Below, piece by piece: positions 24,452 to 37,400 of a DNA stretch of 64,000 nucleotides (the stretch's first letter is position 1; each line of letters starts with the position of its first letter). A program made the position numbers and the translations under genes. Origin of the DNA: Diprion similis (taxonomy: Eukaryota; Arthropoda; Insecta; Hymenoptera; Diprionidae); assembly GCF_021155765.1 (NCBI RefSeq), contig NC_060108.1, forward strand, positions 18,501,025 through 18,565,024, in the 5' to 3' direction. The notes beneath the pieces were generated by a model. That model saw only the letters and a program-made list of their open reading frames with translations. It was not told where the DNA came from and made no database searches.

Positions 24452-27400
24452 TCAATGCATCAGTATTTCCATTTGCACAAGTCTACTGTTTGTTTCATTC
24501 GGCATTCGATAAGGGATCGTGCCCGCAAAGCTGGTCAAGGCTCTGGCTTGTTCTCTGAGATCGCAAAGTTGCTGTTCCCTCGCAATCTCGTCACCTGGTT
24601 CAGTCGAGCGTAGTTTTTGATAAAGCTTATACAAGATAGTCATTGTAGCTAGAAGAACGTCAGCCAGGGCGCCAGTAATTTCTGCTGAAACCCGACGGAG
24701 CGCTGTGACACGTTCGTCAACTTCTCTAACATGTAGCGGCAATAATCCAGAATCCGCGATGGTCTGAAATAATTTGTTGTTTCAATAATAAGTACTCTAG
24801 ACGTAACGAATCTGGAAAGTGAATCAAAGCAGCTTACCCTCAGAGCATTTTGATGCTGTTCGCTATGGAATTGATCAAAGAATACCATAAGATCCCTTAG
24901 GGTGTAAAAAGCAGCTACAGATTCTGCAGGAGCTTGAATTGCTGTCCCTTGGTACCTGTAAACATTTATTGAGGATGATAATTTTATGTCGTTTAAAAGC
25001 TCTCGGTAAGTTTTTAAGTCATACCTGAAACTGATATCGTTGGCAGTATCTTGAAGCCTAGATCTGAGTGAACCTGGAGCGCTTTTCTGGCTCACCACTT
25101 GTGCAAGCAAAGAGCACATCAGGCTCAAAACTTTCTCATGATTTCCAGCCAAATCATACATAGTAACTGCATCTTCAAGTAGACCTTTGCGATTCAAAGT
25201 TTCGGCGCTAATATTAATCACATCTTCCACGTTGATTTGGAATTCATCCAATATTCCCGGAAGTCGTTGACCCATGTCTATCTTTCCAATTAGCAGGCTT
25301 CGATTAGTTGGTGAAGCATCTACAACCATTTCTGCAGCTGAAGCTGCAAACATATTCCGATCATACGGATCGTTCATTGACCTAGACAAGAAGATTAAAA
25401 AAATATAGGACGTGATCTTTCTTTTTTTTTTTTATACGTATTCTTTAAAAACCAAACTATGTTCAGTGTCTGACCTCAATAAAAAGAGGTAGTGCAGACT
25501 CTCCTTCGGATCAGAAGCCTCGAATCTTTTAACGTACAGCAAAATTAAACGTGCAAAATTAAGCCTTTTCGCAGGAGGCTTGTCAACAGGATCAACACTT
25601 ATCAAAGGTGCCAATACACTTTGACTGACTCCAAGTAAATTATGTTCGTGCATAGCTGCTGCAAGGTGAACAGCATGTGGCAATAATCGAGCACCCGCAC
25701 CTCGTGCCAAAAATTCAATGGCCGCCTCAAATTGACCAGTCAAAAACAGCATTGAAAAATAAAGGAAAGGCTGTTCATGAGCGTGATAATAGGATTCCCC
25801 TGAAAAATAAACATTGAGACATAGTTACTGACTATAAAAATATGGTATACTATGAACATAATCACAAATTATCAGACTTCGTATTTCAACAAAGGTCTGA
25901 AAATCTTATTCAAGTCAAATATTTTTGGTTCTTACCATATTCTTCTAGAATCGTGGTCTGTAGGTGATCTAAAGTAAGTTTATTTTCAGAATCTGCCTGA
26001 TCTCTGACCTGACATAAGCGTAGCCACAAATAATCATCGGCAGTGGTCATAACTTCGGAATGTAAATCGTCGGGATCGCAGGGCACAAGAGCGCAGTAGG
26101 CAGCTCTTTTGTAAGGGTCAGTAGCAGACCTGACATGGCGGCGATACTGTAATTTGACAATAGATTCCGATCTGCTGCCAGGACGCTGAGTGCTACTGTT
26201 CGCAGCTTCTTCCAGGACGGTTCTGAACTCGTCAACACCCGATCCAGCTTGTTTGAGACAATGCAAAGCAGCATGGAAATCCCCGGCTCTCATACAGTAA
26301 TAGACTAACGGCCACAATGGTGTGCCATCAATCTGTATCCCCTCTAAACCGAGTGTTGATTGTATTTTGACTCTAACAAAGCTTTTCACAAGCGGTACAG
26401 TGCCGGGAATACCGCCGCGCATTGCTTGGGCAAGATTCTCGCTGATAATAGAATTCATGAAATCTGTGTACCGAGTTTCAAGGTACTTGCGTGCCTGCGA
26501 TACTATTTTTCTCTCAACCTGAGGGCTGCTTCTCGATTTCATTTGATCACCCCTTGGGGTCACTGGAATATCTACCATAGCTTTAACCATTTTCCACATA
26601 TCAGTTACTTTCTTATCATTAAAGCTCTCCGAAGCTTTCGCTAGGATTTTGAACAAGTTTGGTCGTGTTATGCCTCTTAATACATGGTCATTGTAGTTTT
26701 GTACTTCCTTGGCATATGCAGCTTCGATGCTGGACAAACCGCTTACAATGGAACCAGCAAGTTTTGTTCGCTGAGGCGTGCCCCTTAGGTCGACCAATTC
26801 CCCGGAGGGAGCAGTCATTGCATTCATTATTTCATAACGCATTTGTTTCCATTCTCCCAGCATGTGTTGGAGCTGCTGAACTCTATTCAACTCAAACGTC
26901 TAAAAGAAAAAATCCTTTTACTTAATTATATTTGTTTCTTGTAGAGTCTGTTCCTTTATCATTTAAAAATTATAACTGTACATACGTCTTTATGCACTTG
27001 CTCGATGATAGAAAGAATGGCATTTTCTTTTTCATTTCTTAAGTAGCTAACAATGTCTGTATCTGCGACGGGATCCAATGGCTCGAAAGTGCGCCGTGCA
27101 CTCAGAGAATTCAATTTTTGTGATATTTGCGGTAGGTCAACACCACGTGAACCCAATAAGAGATGTCTGCAGTAAAATAGAAGGGATGTAATTATAAATG
27201 GCAAAGAGGTCGAGGCAAGTAGTGCACGACAATTTTGAGGTTACATTTCAACTCCATGAGAAAAAGATGTAAAAACGTAGAGAAATCCAGTGGTCCGAAA
27301 ACAAATTTGTAAATTGTTTTCGTTACGCTTAAAGAACTAAAAATGGGGTAATTAATTTCCGTACTTACGCCTGTACTTGATTATCCTGACTGCTGGGCTG

Positions 27401-27544
27401 AGTGACGCGGGACCAAAGTTCGTTAGAGGCTTCTAAAATTTGTCTTAAGTTTCTTTCGACTTGCGGTAATTCGCCGTTTCCCTCTACAGCGGCTGACAAT
27501 TGCTCAGCCGATCGTAGGAGCTCATTAAAATCTGAATCACCCAT
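24452..27544 (-). CDS. Nup93: Nucleoporin Nup93
   Basis: Seven exons: 27544-27369, 27166-26986, 26899-25936, 25799-25475, 25381-25025, 24955-24838 and 24763-24452. Together they give 810 aa, against about 819 for vertebrate Nup93. The start [16 protein letters not shown] and the [15 protein letters not shown] block match the family N-terminus. The Nic96 alpha-solenoid fills most of the rest, with landmarks [32 protein letters not shown] and the C-terminal [21 protein letters not shown]. Nup93 is a linker nucleoporin of the inner ring, binding Nup205/Nup188 and Nup62 complexes and needed for pore assembly. The exon 4/5 junction is notable: the obvious late GTATAA donor breaks frame, whereas GAG/gtcaga at 25475 restores the frame and the family spacing. 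It is divergent with Vps52. Confidence 0.95.
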
Positions 27545-27868
27545 TCTGAAGAATTCCAATAGTGAATTACCGCGCCGAACTGAGGTTAGAATAGCCCTGT
27601 ACACGCCATTTACAAATTTGAAATTTCGTCTGCACTGACTTCAACCGACTCGAATGCCATCTGATTCTCGCATCACCAATCAAACTCGAAACACCCTAAC
27701 CTCTAAATTTGGTTGGTCTGCGAAGCAGCCTGTAGCAGACAGCCTGCTGTCAAACTAGGTTGTCAAAGTTGTTTAGCTGTTATTTTACACGTAAGAAGAG
27801 CCCGAAAAGAATCCGCAGTAGTTAGTGTTAGAAATAAAAAAGTGTCGGAAACTTAAATATCGTAATAA
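27545..27868. promoter_or_regulatory. Divergent promoter between Nup93 and Vps52
   Basis: Only 324 bp separate the two start codons, so 5' UTRs and both promoters lie here. A CCAAT box is visible at 27676-27680, with an inverted copy (ATTGG) of another not seen. There is no clear TATA box. This is typical of a bidirectional housekeeping promoter; co-expression is inferred, not shown. Confidence 0.6.
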
Positions 27869-30531
27869 ATGTCGTCGGAAGTTGACGTCTTTGACGACAG
27901 CGAGTCGCAAATGGCTCACGAGGATCTGGAGGATGACGTGGTCCAGGAGGTCCTGACCATGGGGACAGACCTGCGGCAATATTCCCGGCAGATAGAAAAA
28001 GAACTGAAAGAAGTCGAGAATAAATCTATTCAAGACTACATAAAAGAAAGTCAAAACATAGCCAGCTTGCATAACCAAATTGATGCCTGTGACAATATTT
28101 TAGAGGTTAGTGAGTGGCTATTCGATACATGACGATACGTTCTCTCGCTGTCACAATTACTTTATTACAGAAAATGGAATCTATGCTACTGAGCTTCAAA
28201 ACTGACCTCGGTAGCATAAGTTCGGAAATTTTATACTTGCAACGAAAATCTGTAGCCATGAGCCAGCAGCTTTCCAATCGCCAGGTCATTCGAGGACCAC
28301 TCAGTCAATTCATCGAGGACATGACTGTTTCGGAAGCCCTCATAATGTAGGTTGCATGATAGAGTGCTGCACCATTTTAACAACAAGTTGTAAGAATTTA
28401 TGTCATTTAGAACCTTAGATCCTCGTTTTTGACTGTGTTTTATTGTTAGGGGAATCATGGACTGCCCGGTCACTGAGAAGGAATTTTTAACACAGCTGCA
28501 AACCTTGAATCACAAGATAAACTTTGTCAAAGAGCAAAGCTTCAAGGAAGCTAAATCCTGCCAAGATGTCAAAGAGATACTTGAGAAACTGAAAATCAAA
28601 GCAATGTCCAAGATCAGAACTTATCTATTGGAACAAATATACAAATTTAGGAAACCAATGACCAACTATCAGGTCCCGCAAAATAATATGCTCAAGTATA
28701 AATTCTTCTTCGAGTTTGTTTTGGCCAATGAAAGGAATGTTGCTGAAGAAATATGTGGGGAATATGTCGATACAATGAGCAAAATTTATTACTCTTACTT
28801 CAAGTCGTACTCGTCCCGACTAAAAAAACTGCAGGTGTGAGGGAATGAGCTATTCGCCTTTGTAATGCACTTTAGTAATCCTTCTATATGTGTACTCTAA
28901 TGCTTTTTAGTTCGAAGAAGCTGCCACTAAAGATGACCTGATGGGAGTTGAAGACACAGCTGGCAGAGGGATCTTCCATAAGACACCCCTCAAACATCGA
29001 GGTACTGTTTTTTCAATAGGCACCCGAGGAGATGTTCTCAATTCTCAATTAGAAGCTCCAATAATTGTGCCGCATACTGCGTCTAAGACAAGGGTACGTT
29101 TGTGATCATTCAAGAAGATTTATAACAATCACAGTTGAACCAATAATATATTTCATTCACAGTATCACTACGAAGCTTTGTTTAGAAGTGAACAATACGC
29201 GCTGGTGGATAACGCTTGCAGAGAGTATTTATTCCTTTCGGAATTTTTCAAAGTTCGAGGAACTCAGGCGATGGATATTTTCGATCAAGTAATGTAACAC
29301 ATTTTTTTTCCCTTAGGAATCGCAATAGCTGAAGAATGACATGTAGCATAAAATTTCAATGTTTCTTTTATTATTCGATTAGGTGATGGGTAAGACCTTG
29401 CAACTCCTACTCAAGAACCTGCAGTCCTTTGTGGATGACTGTTATGACACTATAGCTCTCTTTCTTTGCTTGCATTTGGTAATGCGGTACCAATTAACTT
29501 GCCATAAACGAGCTGTCCCTGCACTAGACAAGTATTGGGATAATCTCACCTCAGTTATTTGGCCAAGGTAATCTTATCAGTCCTTCGAAAGCGAATGTGC
29601 TTGCAATCCATCTAGACTCGTAGCAATTATTCCTTGGATTCTGTTTCAGGTTTGAGTATGCCTTTCAGTTGAATATTCAAAGTATCAAAGACTCTGATCC
29701 CTGGAAATTGAATAAAGACATAGGACCTCATTATGTGAGTATCGTTACTTCCTATCATTTAATACGACCACCGAAAAACTCTCAAATAAATTTATTTCTC
29801 GTTTCGCAACACTATTCAGATTACCAGACGTTACGCAGAATTCAGTGCCGCGATGGTCGGAGTCGGAGAAGGATTTCCATGCGAAGGAGCTGCGCAGTTG
29901 TTGGCTGAATTGAGAGAAGCTGTACAATGCTTTTTACTCAGAATGGCCGCAGTCTTTGTGCAGAGAACACAGCAGTTGGTGTTTCTGATCAACAACTACG
30001 ACTTGGTCCTTGGAGTCCTTATGGTCAGTTGTCGCTCTTTGTCCCATCCTTTCATTGAGAGATCAATAACGAACAAATAATTGCAAAAGTTTCATTTCTC
30101 TGTAGGAAAGAACCAGAGATAATTCAAAAGAAGCTGAAAGCTTTCGTGACAAATTGAACGCCCGTTCCTCTGAGTATGTCGAGGAAGTGTTGAGCCCTCA
30201 TTTTGGTGGCATTATACAGCTTGTTAAAGAAACCGAAGCTTTATCTGATAAGGGTCAAGCGGAATATTTTAAGCAACACGAAGGAACGGCCCTGGCTTTA
30301 GTCGAGGCTTTTACTCAGTGTTGGAAAAACGAGTTGGCATCGATAAATAGCGAAGTTCTGAGATCGTTTCCAAGCTTAGTTTTAGGAGGCGCATTGCTTC
30401 AAAGAACTTTAACTCAGTTTGTTCAGTATTATCACCGTTTGCATAAAATTTTACCCGCAAATGCCAGAGCTCGATTGACAAACATCCATCATATTATGGT
30501 AGAGATTAAAAAATATAGAACAAATTATTAA
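27869..30531 (+). CDS. Vps52: Vacuolar protein sorting-associated protein 52 (GARP/EARP subunit)
   Basis: Nine exons: 27869-28105, 28171-28346, 28450-28834, 28911-29093, 29163-29288, 29383-29567, 29650-29734, 29820-30023 and 30106-30531. All junctions keep frame and give 668 aa, a normal length for insects. The N-terminal third is coiled coil (RQYSRQIEKELKEVE, then SLHNQIDACDNILEKMESML), the region through which the family assembles with Vps51, Vps53 and Vps54/Vps50. The rest is the Vps52/Sac2 helical-rod domain, including KAMSKIRTYLLEQIYKFRKP and QVPQNNMLKYKFFFEF. The complex tethers endosome-derived carriers at the trans-Golgi and recycling endosomes. It lies divergent to Nup93 and convergent with the FAS1 gene, whose stop is 877 bp away. 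Confidence 0.95.
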
Positions 30532-31407
30532 AAATATTTTTAGAATAATTGTTAATAGCGTAAGATTGTCAAACGGAATCTCGCCCAAAATTTGTCAACT
30601 CTTACTCGAGTTAGTAAATATGTTGACCTTGGTCTGTTGGGATTTTAATTATTTATTAATAATTATATTGTATATTCGTTGCAATGTATTCATATCAATT
30701 GTACATAAATATAGATACTATATAAAAATATACCAGAAATAATGTAGATTTATTACTAATTTAATTGACGATTTAAAATTTTTCACACCAGGATTAGGAT
30801 GATGCGGATGGAGAGGCTTGAGCATATGAAATTCAATGTTTATGAAAAAAGTTTGTACATTTATTTAAAAAATTAATACGAACTATATTATACATCCTAG
30901 TTGAACGGTTATCATGACTCGGTACTCAGTTTTGCACCTCGTTAACTCTCGAGTCTAATCGAGCACCGTATTTAATTTTACGTTTTCACGTACATTCGTT
31001 TTGTATAATTTATTTTATATAATATGATAATTCTTGTTAATTTGTATGTTCACTGTGATGATAATTGTTGAGAAAGATTTAAGCAACACTTATGGCATAT
31101 TCATTGGGTTAGTTAACTTTGCGATATCTTATGATCTGCTTTTCTGCTCCTCAGAGTAAGTACTTTCCGGTCTTATTTCACGTTACGGAAGATGAACTCG
31201 AATAATTGTTCAAATAAATTAAAGAGTTGAATGTTTTTAAGTGTTATTTCAAGACGTTAGTTATTCTCTCCTTCAATGACAATTCCGATAGATTTCACCA
31301 ATGCATGCATACTTACTTACTGCATATGTACTTACGAAGAGTACATTCCATATCCCTCCCACAATAGCTGAGCTTGAAATTGTTGTTTAAACGATAACCG
31401 AAGACTT
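30532..31407. other. 3' UTR space between convergent Vps52 and FAS1 genes
   Basis: AT-rich, no coding frame. A minus-strand AATAAA at 31009-31014 suits the FAS1 transcript (about 400 nt after its stop). A plus-strand AATAAA at 31213-31218 is the first canonical one for Vps52. If both are used, the two transcripts would overlap tail to tail by about 200 nt. Confidence 0.5.
31009..31014 (-). terminator. Candidate poly(A) signal of the FAS1 gene
   Basis: Minus-strand AATAAA, 394 nt beyond the stop codon. A second one occurs at 30860-30865. Confidence 0.45.
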
Positions 31408-34400
31408 TTAGAGTAGCGTATCAACTGCATGAATAACTCCGTTCGTTGCCGGAATGTTGTAAGTAATAACTTTAGCATTGTTTACCTTGATTCGGCCTGA
31501 AATTAAAAAAAACTCAGAATTAGTTTAGGAAAAATTAGCCTTATGAATAATGATATTCATAATAATACTAAATTTGGTCTATAAAACTTTGATAGAATTA
31601 GCAACGCACAAGACTCAAATTCAAAATTAGAGTGAAAATGGATAAAGCGTCTGCAGGTCTAAGATAAGATTTAATCTGAATATTCACTGGTCATTACCAT
31701 ATGATTAAAACAGGCTGGAGGAAATTACTTTGCATTATGAACAAGTGGGTTAATTCTACCGCACACATACGGCATTTGATCATTTTTCGATCTTTCCAGA
31801 ATGTTAGTATGTTTGTAGGTAAAGGATTTTGAGATCGTTACAGTCTATAAATAATTGGTTCGGCTGGTTTGATTGACAACAGAGTAATTAAATCTGTAAA
31901 ACAAATAATAAAAGTGCGGAGAACTAATTCAGGCAATTATCAAAGTTAGTGTATCACAAAAGAGATAAAAATGTCCGATTATTCATATAAAAGTCAACGG
32001 CCTGTTTCTGTTTGGAGATAAAAAAATTCCGTAGGTTTCACCATTCGAGTAAATTTCTCGTTGACTGAAGATAATGAAATATCTTTGATTTAATTACAGT
32101 AAGTGCAACAAATAAAAGGGAAAGCTCGACAGTCCTTTCCTCGGTTCAGCGTGCTGCAGATTTTGTGCTGAAACATTCACTGGCCTATTTTCCCAGTGGT
32201 CAAAGCATTGTAACAAGATCCTGTATCTCAGGCCTGTTTTGCGCCAAATTATTCGTGCGACATTACGGGGAAAATATCGTGTGAATCCAGCGGAATAAAT
32301 GCGTTAAAAGAGCATGTTTACCTGAATTTTTGTGGATGTGTAGGAATGCCTGAGAGTGAAGAGTTTCCTTCTGCTGATAATATCTCATGCCTGCAGTAAA
32401 GAGCGTTGTGGGTATGACGTGCCTCGAAACGATGGCTCTTGCAGCTTCTTGATTATCTTCATCGTCTAGCCATGGTGGGCTTCCGTTTGGAGACGCGGAT
32501 GCAATCATAAACGCATTATCGGTTGGGGCAAATATCGTGTAAGTCTTTGACCCTGAAAATAATTGAATATTTACATTTAAGATACGAGATTTTAACATGT
32601 TTACCGCACAACCATACAATACACCGACAAGATTTCAACTCTGTATGTTATAATTTCTTATTTCATTACCAGATAGAGTTTCCTCCAATCCAGAGGCGTG
32701 CAGCGCTCTCAAAAAGACGGTGAAGCGACGCTCTCGATCTGCTTGTAGAGTTTGTACTAAATCACCGACAGGCAGTGGAAACATAACTCTATCAACTGCG
32801 TGCGAAATTCCCTGAGGAATTTCGATGTTTTGTTTGTCAGGTAAGACTCTTGCTCCATTGATCGTGGTTACCTTAAAAGAATTGTTTCTTTGAAAAATTT
32901 TTGTTGAAAATGTTATTAACAATAATTATGGCCTTATATTAACAGGCGTACGTTTTTATAAAAGAAAATTGTGTAAATATCGAGATTAGCTCTCAGTTAT
33001 AATCAAGAAGAAAGGTCAGATCGTTTTTGGCAGACGTAAAAACGAAGATACGATATTGTTGTGTTAGTAAATTGTTCAAGACAGTACCCTCACATCATTC
33101 CATTCGACATCTTGCATGTTATATGTGTTTACTCGAAGCTGAGTCCCAGCCAGACTGACTCCAGTCATTTCATCCTGGAGAGATTCGATCCTGAAGGCAC
33201 CAGGAATCACATGGTGCAGCAAAAGCTGTAACGGAATAATTAAAGATTCATTTTAACGAAAAGCTAGCCAGATTGCACGCAAGATCTGACTTTGAATTAA
33301 TTTGGACAACGATCAACTACATCATTTCACCAATTGGCTGAAAAGATGATACTCAAACTTACTCCACTCAGAAGACGGGGATTTTCGCGGAACTTTTCCT
33401 CAGCTTTTTCCGGTCCTCCAAGCTGCACCAGTAATGCCCTGAAGGCTTTGTCGGTGGGAGCAAATATCGTGTAAGGTCCTGAAAGATTGAAATGTGGTCG
33501 TGATTACGTGAATTAATTACCGTGATAGAGTTCAGGTCCTGATTGTAAAGCGATGTGACCAAAACACAAAAACCGTTTAAAAAACTTAAACTTTGAAAAT
33601 TCAATCTAAGAATTATTCGATTAAGGAATTTCCCAAGTTTGAATAGCATTGCGTCAAGTCACCTCTACACATACCTATAAGTAAATAAAACACCATGAGC
33701 ACGTGGTACGCAATCTTTTCTAAATTGGTTTTATTAATTCAATCCTGACCATGAGAAGTAGAGCAGAAGTTTTAATTGAATATAATATTGCACGTAATTA
33801 TTCTGCCTCTCAGTAAAAGGTAGTCGTTTCATGACTTTACGTTACGAACATGCTATACAGAGAAGACAGGCACACAACACGTCAAACGTTATTATACGTG
33901 TCATTAGCAGAAAACAAATGAAACTTTAATTACTGGTACGAAATACCCCGAGTATTCTGGGAGATCTGCAAATAGATCTCCATGTCTCGTATCAATGTTA
34001 TAATTAATTGTTCCACAGAATAATTAGTCAATATATTTCGTAATCTATCGTTAAAGAATAACAACTATCCAGGCGTGAGAATATTAATAGAGTGTGAACG
34101 CGTTGCCTTAGATTTTACGAGGTAACATCGTCTCGCGAATCTTTATTCGTCATGTGTATGACACGTATGCACACGTATGCACGATGTTCGTGGGAAAGTA
34201 GTTTCCACAATTTTTTATAAATACAGATAATCGTTGCTCAATTTTTTCATACCATGAATCCACGTAGACCCGATGAGTGAAGAGATAAAAAACACTTTCT
34301 CACGTTTACTTTACAACTAAAATTAGTATAATAATTGCACTATGATATGTCAAAACAAGTTTCGGATTACACTTCTCTATCCATGTCTAAAAAGTATTTA

Positions 34401-37400
34401 TCTTGCGGAATCCAGATATCGAATTGACTTACCGGTATCATTGAGAACAGTGTCGAGTCCAGACTGCCCAAGGAACTTAGCCATGGCGTAGAGTCCTTGC
34501 CGTTTAAGAATTCTAATAAGATTATCACCGGCCAAATCAGAGGATGGAGGTGCGACAGTGAGGACGGAAGTAGGATCGAACAGGGTACTGCTCTCATAAT
34601 TTTCTTCGTAAACAACGTTCGTCTTGGGTGTGTTTGCTATGGATCTAGGAGACGGCGAAGCTGCGGTCTTCGAGCCAAAGTCACTGTAAGTAGTAGGACT
34701 GAAATACCTATTCGTAGTATATTCGGCGTAAGTCGTAGTTGGCAAAGGCGTGGTCGTTGGATGCTGGGTGACAATTTCACTGACCGGAGCCATGGTTGGA
34801 ATGAAATGGCTCCTGGTAGAAACTGGATACTTGGAAACATAGGACTGAGTTTGATGCACCGAAGGTCTTGATGTGCTGGGAAAAGAATTGTACACGTGGC
34901 TAGAGGGGGTGGTGGCCGAAGTGACGTATCTGTCGGTCGTCGATCCGCCTGACGACGATGAAATCGTGACGAAAGGAAGACGGTCGTTTGAAGATTTGCT
35001 GAAATCCATGTTTCTCCCTGTTTCAAGGACGGTTTGGGGCCTGTAAGTTGTGGTCGGTGGAGGTCCGGTGATTACTGTAGGAGTGTTTGTAATCGTGGAA
35101 GATTTCCGGGTTGTAGTTATGGTTTCGGCGACGCCAGCAGCGGTGGGTGACGAAGGTTTGACAGACGGAGGAGGCAGTTTAAGTTCTCCATTCTTGATCC
35201 TCTCCACTATGGACTCAACATCCCCGCCATTTTCTTTGTCCGCGTTGCCCTTGACGCCTTGAACCTTGTAACTTCCGTCCGGCTGCTCCTCGAGGACAAC
35301 GAAAGTGACTTTCTTAGCGGGTGAATTCTCCAAAGGACCTTTCCCGACTTCTTCCAAGTTCCCGTCAAGCTTGTGCCTCAATACTTCGAAGTCTGCGCCA
35401 GGTGGAAGAACACCTTTTGTCAATTCCTCAAGAATCGCGTTTGGTGGCCTGATGCTGGTAGTAGGCAAAGACGCCTTCACTACTTCCTTCAGAGATTCCG
35501 AGGTCAGTTGAGACTCGACCGAAGGTAAGCCGTTCGGCGCGCGAATGACTTGCACAGTTTTTCCATTCGGGAGTACCAGGTCTCTGGTAGATATGTTCTT
35601 GGCTGCTTCGTCCTCCGGGGACTGGAGCAAAGCCAGTTTCAACTGCTTCAAGAGTGCTTCTCGCTGAGCTGACGACTGAGATGACTTGCTCTTGGCCGAT
35701 GATTTCTGCCTGATTGCACCTGCCGGAGGCTTTTCGGTCTGGTAAATAATCTGTATCTGCGGCTTGGACTTCCTGTTCTGCGAAACGTTCGAGGTGCCTT
35801 GTGACTCTTGAGCTTCTATAAGGGATAAAATATCCTTAGGTATCTCCTGCTTGTCGTCGACCACTTTACCACGAGCTGTTCCTCGAGAGATGAGAATCGG
35901 TGAAGCTTCAACCGTCGTCGTCCTCAACGTTGTCGTCGTCGTCGCTACTGGAGGGCTGCTTGTTGTGCTGGAAAACTTCTTCTGGTGACTAGCTATCGCC
36001 TTCAAAAACAAATCGCTTTCTGCCGAGGTGATCTTCCGCGCACTTGGCGAGGACAAGAGCAAGGGCGAAAAGGTTGAACGGAACGGAACCGGAGTCGTGG
36101 TGCTGGTGGTAGTTTGAAGCTGTTGAAGTTGCTGGAGCCGCAAGAGTTCTTGCTGCCTTCTGAGTTCCTGTTGCTCGGCCAACAAGCGTTCCCGCTGCTT
36201 TTGAAGGAACTCGAGTTGCCTCTGTTTCTCGAAGTAACTTTGAAGCTGAATATTTTGACCGCCGTTGAAGAGTGGTTGGTTCAGATTTAGATACTTGGCA
36301 TTGTTGACGGGCAAATTTTGATTGTACTGACTAAACTGCGGCTGGGATTGAAGGATCTGCTGATATTGTTGCTGCTGTTTCACAGCCTGAGGCTGATACT
36401 GAGTTTGGGCTGTCTCAAAGAAATTCTGTATGCGTTGCTGGTTCGAGTTTTGCTGCTGCAGCTGCTGCTGCTGTCGCTGCTGCAGAAGCTCCTGCTGTTG
36501 TTTCGCTCTGTCAACCTTATACTTCGCTAAGGATGGGAACGGCGATGTAATCTGAAGATTTTGAATAGGGTTCGCGACTCGGCCAAACCTCGATTGATGC
36601 TGCTGGACATCGCTGAGAATCTGAGCTTGTTCGGACGGAGATAGTTGACGTTTGTGAAGATCAGACGAGGCGCTTTCCTAGAAAAAGAAATAACCAACAA
36701 ATACACTCGAGGTCAGCGTTACGGTTAATTATTAAACCTAAAGAAATTGACTTTGCGATTAAACGTAGAAGGATGCGTTTTTCTTGTATGTACAAGTATA
36801 AGACAACAATATTAAAAAGAAAGAAAATAATCAATTACTCTTACGTAATTTCTCCGGAACATTCGACAGAAATAGCTCGGAATTTGCTACGGTTAAGAAA
36901 TTTAATGAATTGGTATCTAGGCAGTGTTCATCGGAGCAAATCTCGGCGCGCGGGCTCTTTGAGGAAAGACAGAAAACGTTGTAATAAAAACTGTAATAAT
37001 TTCCCACCGCAGATGTCGTCATGGGGATACAAAAAGATTGCATCGCAATTGTTGCTGCACTATAGAGCGTTGGTGAAAAGTTCTACGCGCCAAAGAAGAT
37101 ATATCACATTATCGATTGACCGAATGATTATAGCTAGGCGTGGTTACAGCGGTTAAGAAATAGTCTGGACTACTCCATAGTGTTTATGGGACCACTTATA
37201 TTGTTCTACCGTAGGTATACATGTATTATCGTGTAGTACATAAAATTTCCAGACACTTTCACCGTCTTATTTCTGTTGGAGTGTTAATGCTAGTTGCAAT
37301 CGTAAATAAATTACATTAGTCATCTGTACAGATAACTTTATTTATAACAAATACCATGGATTTTATATCCAAAGGTGCATACGTAATATAATTTGAAACT

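Noticed and set aside
25432..25474. Continuation of Nup93 exon 4 to a GTATAA donor
   Set aside because: This joins the next exon out of frame. The upstream GAG/gtcaga donor keeps the frame and family spacing.
34497..35511. Several plus-strand frames of 68-124 codons antisense to the large FAS1 exon
   Set aside because: They are shadows of a real 748-codon exon, and their translations lack family features.
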